Source: Thermogemmatispora carboxidivorans
Lineage (GTDB): Bacteria > Chloroflexota > Ktedonobacteria > Ktedonobacterales > Ktedonobacteraceae
Length of the DNA: 64,000 nt
Direction of reading: 5' to 3'
Assembly (NCBI RefSeq): GCF_000702505.1
Contig: NZ_JNIM01000001.1
Coordinates: 5,494,327-5,558,326, forward strand
The translations under genes and the position numbers were made by a program. The notes under the pieces are model-generated. The model worked only from the letters and a program-made list of their open reading frames with translations, was not told the DNA's origin and searched no databases. Of this stretch, positions 1 to 7,232 are shown in pieces. How positions within the stretch are numbered: position 1 is the first letter of the stretch; the number at the start of each line of letters is the position of its first letter.

Positions 1-502
1 AGGGCCATCGGCTCCCCCCAGTGCGCAGAGACCGTGGTCTCCGCATCCTGGCAGTCAGCCCGCTGGGCTTCCCCAGCAGCCTGGAGCACTGTCTCCGGCC
101 TCTCGTCCTGCACCGCAAGCTTCTCCAGCCGCTCGATCGGAAGCTTTCTCTTATCCCTTCCCCAGTCTAGAGGATGAGAACACGCTGGTGCCGTTCGGGG
201 GTCCGCCACGAAGCGCCGGCAGCAGAGGTCAGCCCTGGCTGTCCGAGGGGGAGAAGGCTGCTCCTGCCTCAACAGCCACAGGGAAGCAGCCTGAGCTTCC
301 ACCAAAAAGGAGTGAGACCTCCTCATCCTCGGCGACTTCCCGGGCTGCCAACACGCCATCGTCGGGACCTGATACGCCGGCAGCTACAGAGCAGCTACGT
401 CCCTGGCCCTGTGGTCACATGAATCGTCCCTTCGCACGCTACTGCAGTACCTGTGGAGAGCCAGCGCCGCCGCCACCGACAGTGCGACGCATCGAGCGGT
501 GA
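1..502 (+). CDS. C-terminal part of a Pro/Ser-rich protein with a terminal zinc-ribbon-like motif (5' end outside window)
   Basis: The frame is open from base 2 of the window to the TGA at 500-502, so this is the tail (about 166 residues) of a gene that begins to the left. Most of the visible part is low-complexity Pro/Ser/Ala/Gln sequence. The last 30 residues contain PCGHMNRPFARYCSTCGEP, which matches the 'C-x2-CG...-FC-x2-CG' zinc ribbons often placed at the end of Chloroflexota signalling proteins. The first Cys of the first pair is replaced by Pro, leaving three Cys and a nearby His, so metal binding is uncertain. The upstream catalytic or sensory domain cannot be seen. A strong hairpin terminator follows at 565-592. 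Confidence 0.6.
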   Translation, partial: GPSAPPSAQRPWSPHPGSQPAGLPQQPGALSPASRPAPQASPAARSEAFSYPFPSLEDENTLVPFGGPPRSAGSRGQPWLSEGEKAAPASTATGKQPELPPKRSETSSSSATSRAANTPSSGPDTPAATEQLRPWPCGHMNRPFARYCSTCGEPAPPPPTVRRIER

Positions 503-564
503 AGCGAGCACCAGGGCCAGTAGCCAGGAGATGAAGAATAAGGACCAATCTCACCAAAGCACAA

Positions 565-592
565 AGGCACTCCCCCACCGGGGGGAGTGCCT
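565..592. terminator. Perfect 12-bp hairpin between convergent genes
   Basis: The arms 565-576 and 581-592 are perfect inverted repeats around the loop ACCG. The plus-strand side is followed by GCCTTTCTCTTG. It lies between the zinc-ribbon gene ending at 502 (+) and fabI ending at 719 (-), so it may serve both directions. Confidence 0.75.
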
Positions 593-718
593 GCCTTTCT
601 CTTGTAGCCTCTCGCGCGCTATCGAATAGCGCCAGGCCGAGTAGCTCCTCAATGGAGGAGCTCAGGTCTCCTGACGTGCCGCAAGCGAGGCTCAATCTGG
701 CCAGAGCGCCGTTGGCGT

Positions 719-1492
719 TTAAGCGCCCATAATATGGTAGCCGGCGTCCACAAAGAGCACCTCCCCCGTGATCCCGCGGGACAGCGGGCTGCACAGGAAG
801 AGTGCAGCATCACCGATCTCGCTCTGCTCAATGTTACGGCGCAGTGGCGCTACCTCTGTCATATGATCGCGCATGGTCGTAAAGCCGGGAACGCCGCGCG
901 CGGCCAGCGTATTCACAGGTCCTGGCGAGACGGCGTTGACCCGGATATTGTAAGCGCCAAGCTCATAGGCCAGGTAGCGCACGCTACACTCCAGGGCTGC
1001 TTTGGCCACAGCCATCACATTGTACTTGGGCATCACCCGCTCGCTGGCGATGTAAGTAGCGGTCAAGATGCTGCCACCACCGCGCGCCTGCATCAGGGGC
1101 ACAGCGCGCCGGGCCATAGCCACCAACGAATAGGCGCTGATGTCCAGAGCGGTCGAAAAGCCCTGACGGCTGGTCTGCCAGAAAGGATTTTCCATGTCCT
1201 CTTTCGGCGCAAAAGCGATCGAATGGATCAAAATATCGAGGCCGCCGTCGAAGAGTTCCGCCACCTTAGCGAAAGCGGTATCGAGCTGCTCATCGCTTTG
1301 GACATCGCAGGGGATCAGCGGCGTGCCTGGTACCTTATCGGCCAGCTCCCGCACAAACTTTTCCATGCGCTCCTGATAGGTCAAGGCCAGTCGGGCGCCC
1401 TCAGCAGCCAGAGCCTGGGCGATGGCCCAGGCAATCGAACGATGATTGGCCACACCGAAAATAAGCGCGTTCTTTCCTTCCAAGAGAGGCAT
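719..1492 (-). CDS. fabI: Enoyl-[acyl-carrier-protein] reductase (NADH) FabI
   Basis: Cytoplasmic enzyme that reduces trans-2-enoyl-ACP to acyl-ACP in the last step of each fatty-acid elongation cycle. It is 257 residues, the normal FabI length. The N-terminus carries the FabI-type nucleotide loop GVANHRSIAWAIA. The catalytic set is Y147 (in ATYIASERV), Y157 and K164 (KYNVMAVAKAALE), with the spacing of the E. coli Y146/Y156/K163 set. The ATG at 1492 has AAGGAG about 9 nt upstream. It is transcribed away from the rhodanese genes upstream on the same strand, with a 112-nt spacer. An SDR paralogue is unlikely because the double-Tyr FabI pattern is intact. Confidence 0.95.
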   Translation of the reverse strand: MPLLEGKNALIFGVANHRSIAWAIAQALAAEGARLALTYQERMEKFVRELADKVPGTPLIPCDVQSDEQLDTAFAKVAELFDGGLDILIHSIAFAPKEDMENPFWQTSRQGFSTALDISAYSLVAMARRAVPLMQARGGGSILTATYIASERVMPKYNVMAVAKAALECSVRYLAYELGAYNIRVNAVSPGPVNTLAARGVPGFTTMRDHMTEVAPLRRNIEQSEIGDAALFLCSPLSRGITGEVLFVDAGYHIMGA

Positions 1493-1604
1493 AGGGTCTT
1501 ACTCCTTCCTTATGGGTAGGGACTGACTCACCCACAGTCTGAGCTATAAACCAAGTAGACAAACAAGCAAGGATAATAGCGGCAGAGAGAAAGCATCTCT
1601 TCGA

Positions 1605-1976
1605 TCACGAAGAAGAGGCCTGCTCGACAGGATAGCCGGAAAGCAGCCAGCCATGCATTCCGGAGGCCAGATTGTAGACCTGCTGGAAACCGAGCAGAGA
1701 GGCGATCTCGGCAGCGATGGCGCTACGCTGGCCAACGGCGCAGACAAAGATCACCTCCTGTGAGGGGGAAAGAGGCAATTCCCGCAGGGCCTGGCCGAAA
1801 GCATAGATACCACTGAGAGGGAGAAGCGTGGCACCGGGAATATGGCCCTGCTGCCACTCAGTGGGCCAACGCACATCGATCACGTGGGCGCCGCGCGCCA
1901 TCAGCTCTTTGGCCTCGGCGGGGCCAATTGTTTGATAGGGCTGGGAGGCCGCCATTTCATACTCATCAGCGGACAT
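1605..1976 (-). CDS. Single-domain rhodanese-like protein
   Basis: A 123-residue single rhodanese domain: DVRWPTEWQQGHIPGA near the start (the 'DVR...E...GHIPGA' signature) and the active-site loop CAVGQRS with the persulfide-accepting Cys at position 79. Such proteins move sulfane sulfur, but the physiological donor and acceptor are unknown. The ATG at 1976 lies inside the end of the upstream gene (11-nt overlap), implying translational coupling with the small unknown protein. There is no signal peptide, so it is cytoplasmic. Confidence 0.85.
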   Translation of the reverse strand: MSADEYEMAASQPYQTIGPAEAKELMARGAHVIDVRWPTEWQQGHIPGATLLPLSGIYAFGQALRELPLSPSQEVIFVCAVGQRSAIAAEIASLLGFQQVYNLASGMHGWLLSGYPVEQASSS

Positions 1977-2235
1977 TGTACTGCTCCTTTTGACGCTGAT
2001 CAGCTTCGTACTGCTCCAGCCAGATCTGGCCCAGCATCGTCTGACTAATCATATACTCGTCTCCCACAAAGGTCATTGTCAGCAGCCCCTGATCCTCCAT
2101 CTCGCGGAAATCGTCCGTCACCAAGAAATATCTGCGCAGCATGCGAGAGAGGTCGCTTTCTGGCAGATGCTTCCAGATGCGTAGCTCGCGCAGGACGGCG
2201 GCGTACTTCTCGCTGCTATCATCGATAGCTCGCAT
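1966..2235 (-). CDS. Small protein of unknown function, coupled to the rhodanese gene
   Basis: I do not recognise this 89-residue protein. It is helical-looking and charged (ELRIWKHLPESDLSRML, then EMEDQGLLTMTFVGDEY), with no Cys and no membrane segment. The start at 2235 (MRAIDDSS) is chosen because AAGGAG stands 8 nt upstream; a longer frame reaching 2319 exists but has no such site. It overlaps the rhodanese gene by 11 nt, so the two are almost certainly one transcript. It could be a partner or regulator of the rhodanese; that is inference from overlap alone. Confidence 0.65.
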   Translation of the reverse strand: MRAIDDSSEKYAAVLRELRIWKHLPESDLSRMLRRYFLVTDDFREMEDQGLLTMTFVGDEYMISQTMLGQIWLEQYEADQRQKEQYNVR

Positions 2236-2439
2236 ACTGCTTACTCCTTCCTGCTGGCTGGGGCGCTCCACACTGTCCGTCCGAGCTTGTGGCAGCGGGA
2301 GCCGAGGCGATTGAACCACTCACCACTACGAATGAAGGGCATTCGGCGTTGCGGAACAGCAGAGCGACCGGCTTCCCTTCCGAGGAGAGTGTAGCAAATG
2401 CAGGGACGAGCCGCAAGCCTCGACGTTGAGAGGTAACTA

Positions 2440-2448
2440 TGCTATAAA
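2440..2448 (+). promoter_or_regulatory. Extended -10 promoter for hutI
   Basis: TGCTATAAA is an extended -10 hexamer (TGn-TATAAA) 51 nt upstream of the hutI start. No good -35 is visible, as is common for extended -10 promoters. Confidence 0.5.
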
Positions 2449-2498
2449 AAGACAGCAGAGCGAGCCTCACTCACAGCCCTTACAAGGAGAAGCAACTC

Positions 2499-3782
2499 AT
2501 GCAGGCTGAACCAGCGCAGCCTCCGATTCGAGCGAGTGCAGTCATTCGCAATATCAGGCAGCTTGTGACAGTGGCCCAGCGGCCAATTGAAGGAGCCAGA
2601 GGAGCGCTGCAAGTCTTAGACAACGCGGCCTTAGCGGTCTACCACGGCAGAATTGTCTGGATTGGGACCGATGATGAAGCGGAACCCTTATTCCTCTCAA
2701 CGCGCCAAGACGGCGTCACCATTGTCGACGCCCAGAGAGCGGTCATTACCCCTGGCTTTGTCGACTCGCACACCCATCTTGTGTTTGCGGGTCAGCGCGC
2801 TGAAGAGTTTCACCTGCGTCGGGCGGGGGTCAGCTATGCTGAGCTGCTGGCGCAGGGCAAAGGGATCTTAACGACCGTAGAAGCGACCCGTAAGGCCGAC
2901 GCCGAGACCTTACTAGCCCTGGCGCAGAGGCGGCTTCATCTCATGCGTGATCATGGCACGACCACGGTTGAAATCAAGAGTGGCTACGGTCTGGACCGCA
3001 TCAACGAAGAAACCTGCTTACGCCTCATCAACAATCTCAAGGCCCTGGAGGAGGGGGCGCCGTCTGCTGTTCCTCAGCGGGTACGTGTGGTTCCCACCTT
3101 TCTGGCGGCCCATGTCCTGCCGTGGGAGTACCGCGAGCGACGCGCAGACTACCTCGACCTGGTCGTTGAGGAACTGCTGCCCTCCTTTGTTGGGCTGGCG
3201 CGCTTTTGCGACGTCTTCTGCGAAACGGAGGCCTTCACTGTTGAAGAGTGTCGCAGGATTCTGAGCCGGGCCAAAGAGCTGGGCTATCGTCTGAAGATCC
3301 ATGCGGATCAGCTCAGTCCCTCGGGTGGGACGCGCCTGGCAGCGGAGTTAGGGGCGACCTCTGCCGATCACCTGGACCATGCCAGCGACGAAGATCTCAA
3401 GGCACTGCGCGACGCCGGAGTGGTGGCGACGCTCTTGCCGGGCTGCTCTTATACGCTGCGAAGCTCGTATCCCTCAGCGCGGCGCTTGTTGGACCTGGGC
3501 CTGACCGTGGCCCTGGCCACCGATTGTAATCCTGGAACCTCTTATTGTGAAAGCATGCAGATGATGATCGGGCTGGCAATGGCGGCGATGGGAATGTCCC
3601 TGGAAGAGGCACTCACGGCGGCGACTATTAACGGGGCGAAAGCCCTGGCTCTGGACGAGGAGATTGGGAGTATCGAGATTGGCAAGCGCTGCGAGCTGGC
3701 ACTCTGGCAGCTTGAGGACTATCGCGAGATCGGCTATCATTTTGGGGTCAACCTTGTGCAGTCAACGCTCACGCTGCTCTAG
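2499..3782 (+). CDS. hutI: Imidazolonepropionase HutI
   Basis: Third step of histidine degradation: hydrolyses 4-imidazolone-5-propionate to N-formimino-L-glutamate. It is 427 residues, normal length. Amidohydrolase metal motif H91-T-H93 in FVDSHTHLVFAG, then EIKSGYGLD, the metal-ligand region KIHADQLSPSGG and the metal Asp in ATDCNPGTS. The C-terminus HFGVNLVQSTL is typical of the family. The ATG is preceded by AAGGAG with 8-nt spacing. hutH lies 491 nt downstream on the same strand, separated by a parS-like palindrome; hutU (urocanase) is not in the window. Confidence 0.96.
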   Translation: MQAEPAQPPIRASAVIRNIRQLVTVAQRPIEGARGALQVLDNAALAVYHGRIVWIGTDDEAEPLFLSTRQDGVTIVDAQRAVITPGFVDSHTHLVFAGQRAEEFHLRRAGVSYAELLAQGKGILTTVEATRKADAETLLALAQRRLHLMRDHGTTTVEIKSGYGLDRINEETCLRLINNLKALEEGAPSAVPQRVRVVPTFLAAHVLPWEYRERRADYLDLVVEELLPSFVGLARFCDVFCETEAFTVEECRRILSRAKELGYRLKIHADQLSPSGGTRLAAELGATSADHLDHASDEDLKALRDAGVVATLLPGCSYTLRSSYPSARRLLDLGLTVALATDCNPGTSYCESMQMMIGLAMAAMGMSLEEALTAATINGAKALALDEEIGSIEIGKRCELALWQLEDYREIGYHFGVNLVQSTLTLL

Positions 3783-4273
3783 CGCTTTAACGCCTGGTGG
3801 TTTCTCGCCGCGGCAGAATCCACTCAGAGGCCCAGTCAGTTCAGTTGCCGTTGGGCCTGATGCGGCTCCTCGCGTGACCAGGGTACTGGCGGCAAGCAGC
3901 AGCTGAAGATCAGACTGGGCAGCGCCCTCTCCTCTGGCTGGAGAGCCGCGCTCAGAGAGAAGGGCTTCCAACTCTCAGTCAGACGTTGGCTGGACAGGGG
4001 CAAGGGGTGCCTACCATTGCACCTCACGTGCTATCCTTAGCAGCAGGCAGTGTTTCACGTGAAACACTGCCTGCTTTATCAGCATTGGAGTCAGACCGGC
4101 GCTACAGGGTGTCGTCTCTGGCACCACTGGGCCGCTGATCTGGCCAGCCGCCGCTGGCGATGCAGAGAAAGGCATTGCGCGGCCCTTCCAGAAACAGGCC
4201 GGTCGTTTGCCTTTCCCTGCCCCTTCTGCTAGAATCCTGGCAGGAGGCGAAGCAGCCAGAAAGGACTTCAGCG
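3783..4273. other. Spacer between hutI and hutH
   Basis: 491 nt without a supportable gene. It contains the perfect parS palindrome at 4042-4075. The short frame through the palindrome (from 4050) is a by-product of its sequence, and the frame that runs into hutH from 4160 lacks a ribosome site. Confidence 0.6.
4042..4075. other. parS: parS site (ParB-binding centromere) inside a 34-bp perfect palindrome
   Basis: TGTTTCACGTGAAACA at 4051-4066 is identical to the 16-bp bacterial parS consensus. The palindrome extends perfectly to 4042-4075 (flanks AGCAGGCAG and CTGCCTGCT). Three further near-matches lie within 5.2 kb. Known role: ParB loads here as a CTP-dependent clamp for chromosome segregation. 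The extended palindrome might also form a hairpin in RNA. Confidence 0.88.
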
Positions 4274-5827
4274 ATGAAGAATCACCTGACCCATCATCAC
4301 CCCACGGATCTCCGTAGCGCCCCCCTGGTTCTCAACGGCCAGGCCCTCACACCCGTCGAAGTCAGCGGTGTAGCCCGGCGCCTGGTTCCGGTACAACTAG
4401 GACCGGAGGCTGAGGTCCGCATCCAGCGAGCGCGAGCGCTGATCGAGCGCATCGTGGCCGAAGATCGCAAAGTCTATGGAGTCACCACCGGCTTCGGCCA
4501 TCTCAGCCGTGTGCGTATCAAGCACGAGCAAGTACTCGACCTGCAGTACAATCTCCTGCGCAGTCACGCTGCTGGCCTGGGGGAGCCACTTGACGAAGAG
4601 ACCATCCGTGCCATGATGCTGCTCCTCGCAGCCAGCCTGGCCCGCGGTCACTCTGGCGTGCGTGTAGAAGTCGTACGCCTTCTCATAGACTTGCTCAATG
4701 CCCGGCTCCATCCCATCGTACCCTCGCGTGGCTCAGTAGGAGCCAGTGGGGATCTTGCTCCCCTGGCCCACCTGGCGCTGGTCCTGGTAGGAGAAGGAGA
4801 GGCCTGGTATCGTGGGAGACGTCTACCGGGAGCCCAGGCCCTGGCCGAGGCCGGCCTGCGACCACTCCGTCTCGAAGCGAAAGAAGGGCTGGCCCTGATC
4901 AATGGCACCCATCTGATGGAAGCCAGCGCTATTCTGGCCCTGGAAGATGCCTGGATCTTGCTCCAGACGGCGGAAGTAGCCTGTGCCATGAGCATTGAGG
5001 CTCTGATGGGGAGCCATGTGCCTTTTGATGAGCGCATTCAGCGCCTGCGCAATCAGCGTGGGCAGCAAGAGAGCGCCGGGCATCTGCGCCATCTGCTGGC
5101 CAACAGCGAAATTAAACGCAGTCATGAGGACTGTCCCCGGGTGCAGGACCCCTATACCCTGCGCTGTGCCCCCCAGGTCTTCGGGGCCGTCCGCGACGCC
5201 CTGGAGTACTGCGGGGCGGTCTTTGAGCGCGAACTGGGAGCGGTAACAGACAATCCGCTCATCTTCCCGGAAGAGGGGGAGGTGCTCACGGGCGGGAATT
5301 TCCACGGCCAGCCGCTGGCCCTGGCCCTCGATGTCCTGGCCCTGGCCCTGACTCAGCTCGCGAGCTTTGCGGAGCGACGGATCTATCTCCTGATGGGACC
5401 GCACGACTGGGATGACCAGGGGGCACCGCTCTTCTTGACGCCCGAGCCTGGTCTCAATTCCGGCCTGATGCTCACCCAGTATGTGGCGGCGGCCCTGGTC
5501 AATGAGATGAAGGTGCTGGCGCATCCGGCCAGCATTGACTCGCTTCCAACCTCGGCGGGGACGGAAGATTTTGTCAGTATGGGGGTGACAGCGGCCCACA
5601 AGGCACGCCGTATCCTGGCGCTGGCGCAACAGGTGGTGGCTATCGAACTGCTCTGTGGGTCCCAGCTTTTGGAGTTTCGCCGTCCTCTGCGCGCTGGCGA
5701 GGGTGTGGAGCGGGCTTTTGCCCTCGTGCGGACCTATGTGCCAAAACTAGAGCGCGATCGCCCGCCTGCTCCTGATATTGAGCAGCTGGCTCGTGCGGTG
5801 CGAGAAGGCGTGTTTGCCCAACTCTAA
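4274..5827 (+). CDS. hutH: Histidine ammonia-lyase HutH
   Basis: First step of histidine degradation: eliminates ammonia to give trans-urocanate. It is 517 residues from the ATG at 4274, which has AAAGGA 9 nt upstream; a longer frame from 4160 has no ribosome site and no family match. The MIO cofactor precursor Ala157-Ser158-Gly159 is in GSVGASGDLAPLAH, the catalytic Tyr is in YGVTTGFG (Y68), and the family blocks NGTHLMEAS, TDNPLIF, HGQPLA and SAGTEDFVSMG are present. Cytoplasmic homotetramer in known members. A Phe/Tyr ammonia-lyase is the alternative; the neighbouring hutI favours HutH. Confidence 0.95.
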   Translation: MKNHLTHHHPTDLRSAPLVLNGQALTPVEVSGVARRLVPVQLGPEAEVRIQRARALIERIVAEDRKVYGVTTGFGHLSRVRIKHEQVLDLQYNLLRSHAAGLGEPLDEETIRAMMLLLAASLARGHSGVRVEVVRLLIDLLNARLHPIVPSRGSVGASGDLAPLAHLALVLVGEGEAWYRGRRLPGAQALAEAGLRPLRLEAKEGLALINGTHLMEASAILALEDAWILLQTAEVACAMSIEALMGSHVPFDERIQRLRNQRGQQESAGHLRHLLANSEIKRSHEDCPRVQDPYTLRCAPQVFGAVRDALEYCGAVFERELGAVTDNPLIFPEEGEVLTGGNFHGQPLALALDVLALALTQLASFAERRIYLLMGPHDWDDQGAPLFLTPEPGLNSGLMLTQYVAAALVNEMKVLAHPASIDSLPTSAGTEDFVSMGVTAAHKARRILALAQQVVAIELLCGSQLLEFRRPLRAGEGVERAFALVRTYVPKLERDRPPAPDIEQLARAVREGVFAQL

Positions 5828-5909
5828 AACGGAGCGAAGAGGGTAGGCCCTCCACCTCTGGCCAGAACTGGCCGCGCGTCCGGCCCAACCAGATGGAGGC
5901 CCTGTCTCC

Positions 5910-5925
5910 TGTTTCACGTGAAACC
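5910..5925. other. parS: parS-like site 2
   Basis: TGTTTCACGTGAAACC matches the parS consensus in 15 of 16 positions (only the last base differs). It lies in the convergent spacer between hutH (+) and the SDR (-), 30 nt before another site. Confidence 0.85.
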
Positions 5926-5954
5926 AGCGCGCCTTCTCTCACGAGAGCGTGCAG

Positions 5955-5970
5955 CGTTTCACGTGAAACA
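5955..5970. other. parS: parS-like site 3
   Basis: CGTTTCACGTGAAACA matches the parS consensus in 15 of 16 positions (only the first base differs). Centre-to-centre distance to site 2 is 45 bp, so the pair could be bound together. Confidence 0.85.
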
Positions 5971-6030
5971 GTGCCGACAGGAGCAGTTGCTCCTTCCTGC
6001 AAGGGCCGGAGACCGCCGTCTACTCCGGCG

Positions 6031-6798
6031 CTAAAACGTGCCGAGCACCTCGCCGCCATCGACAATCAAGACCTGTCCTGTGATAAAAGAGGCGGCGGGA
6101 GAAGTCAGAAACAACGCTGCCGCTACCACATCGTCCGCCTGCCCCCAGCGTCCCAGCGGAATGCGCCCGGTCACGCGCTCGCGAAAGCGCGCCGGGCGCG
6201 ATCGGGCCCACTCGTTCTCAATCCACCCAGGAGCAATACAGTTCACGCGCAGCTGGGGTGCCAGCTCGCGCGCCAGGCAGCGACTCAAAGCGATGACGGC
6301 CCCTTTGGCCGTGGCATAGACCTGGCTGACGAAGCCGGGCGCTCCATCCAGCGCGTGATTCCAGGCAACATTGAGGATGCAGCCACCGCTCCTCATAAAA
6401 GGGGCGGCAGCTCGACAGCAGCGCCAGGTTCCCAATACGTCAACTTGCAGCAGTCTTTCGAAGCGCTCTTCCTCGCTCAGGCCACGTGTCTCCGTGGTAT
6501 TGGCGCTGGCCCCCGCATTGTTCACCCAGACGTCAAAGCGACCAAGAGCCGTATGCGCCTGAGAGACCAGACGCTCAACCTGAGCCGACGAGCGCAAGTC
6601 GGCTTGCAAGGCCAATGCCTGGCCGCCCTGACGCTCGATTTCGCTGACCAGCTCCTGAGCAGCGGCCTCCGAATGCCCATAGTGTACCAGCACTTTGGCC
6701 CCCTCGCTCGCAAAAGCCAGGGCCAAAGCCCTGCCCAGTCCCCGCGCCGCTCCAGTGACCACAACACTGCGCCCGTGGAATAGCTGCCCTTCGCGCAT
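6031..6798 (-). CDS. SDR-family oxidoreductase with non-canonical active site
   Basis: A 255-residue short-chain dehydrogenase/reductase: TGAARGLG NAD(P) loop near residue 15, NNAGAS at 93-98, YATAK with Y161 and K165, and the C-terminal GQVLIVDGG. The residue 13 before the Tyr, normally the catalytic Ser, is His148 in LNVAWNHALDG. I recall FabG-like proteins with a similar 'W-[DN]-H' pattern, so this is probably a divergent subfamily rather than an error. Substrate unknown. The start at 6798 is chosen by similarity and GGGAG upstream; the frame continues open to 6942 through a tetranucleotide repeat. Confidence 0.85.
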   Translation of the reverse strand: MREGQLFHGRSVVVTGAARGLGRALALAFASEGAKVLVHYGHSEAAAQELVSEIERQGGQALALQADLRSSAQVERLVSQAHTALGRFDVWVNNAGASANTTETRGLSEEERFERLLQVDVLGTWRCCRAAAPFMRSGGCILNVAWNHALDGAPGFVSQVYATAKGAVIALSRCLARELAPQLRVNCIAPGWIENEWARSRPARFRERVTGRIPLGRWGQADDVVAAALFLTSPAASFITGQVLIVDGGEVLGTF

Positions 6799-6840
6799 AC
6801 GCTTCTTCTCCCTTCCCTTGCTTATGTCCTGCTTGTCCGT

Positions 6841-6880
6841 ATCTATCTGTCTGTCTGTCTGTCTGCCTGCCTGCCTGCCT
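6841..6880. repeat. Tetranucleotide tract of ten degenerate units (ATCT)2(GTCT)4(GCCT)4
   Basis: Ten consecutive 4-bp units of the form NYCT, changing in blocks from ATCT to GTCT to GCCT, 43 nt upstream of the chosen SDR start. On the minus strand the SDR frame is open across it (Arg/Gln/Thr/Asp-rich), so unit changes could alter an N-terminally extended product or the leader. Confidence 0.85.
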
Positions 6881-7027
6881 GTTCGCTGGTGGCTTGTCAG
6901 AGCCATCGCAGGCGAGATCGACGAAATGGGGCCTGCGCACACTCTACGCGGCGATTCGCTGACCTGGACATGGAAGCTATCTAGCTTTTACTGCCTGCCT
7001 GCTATTGTACTTGGGCCTGGCGACTGT

Positions 7028-7081
7028 TGTCAGCCTTGAGCATGAGGCAGCCTGGCCGGACCTCAAGCGTGCTGGCTGACA
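7028..7081. repeat. Interrupted inverted repeat (possible structured leader or operator)
   Basis: TGTCAGCC (7028-7035) pairs with GGCTGACA (7074-7081), and the adjacent TTGAG (7036-7040) pairs with CTCAA (7062-7066), leaving a 7-nt one-sided bulge and a 21-nt apical region. It lies between the divergent SDR and aminotransferase genes. No known riboswitch class is recognised. Confidence 0.4.
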
Positions 7082-7232
7082 GGTACCAGCGCCTTGGTTG
7101 CCGGCCTCATTCGCATATGTTATCCTGTCTGAAGTGCCGTTTTCTCTCAGGAAGCGGCAGGCGACGATCAAGGTCGATCGTTCGCTCTAGCCAGGTTGCG
7201 CCATGCTGGCGCATGGAAGGGAGTAAAGAGCG

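Larger units (their letters stand above)
6799..7232. other. Divergent spacer between SDR and aminotransferase
   Basis: 434 nt without a clear gene. It holds the tetranucleotide tract at 6841-6880 and an interrupted inverted repeat at 7028-7081. Short frames seen here are repeats read through and have no ribosome sites. Confidence 0.5.
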
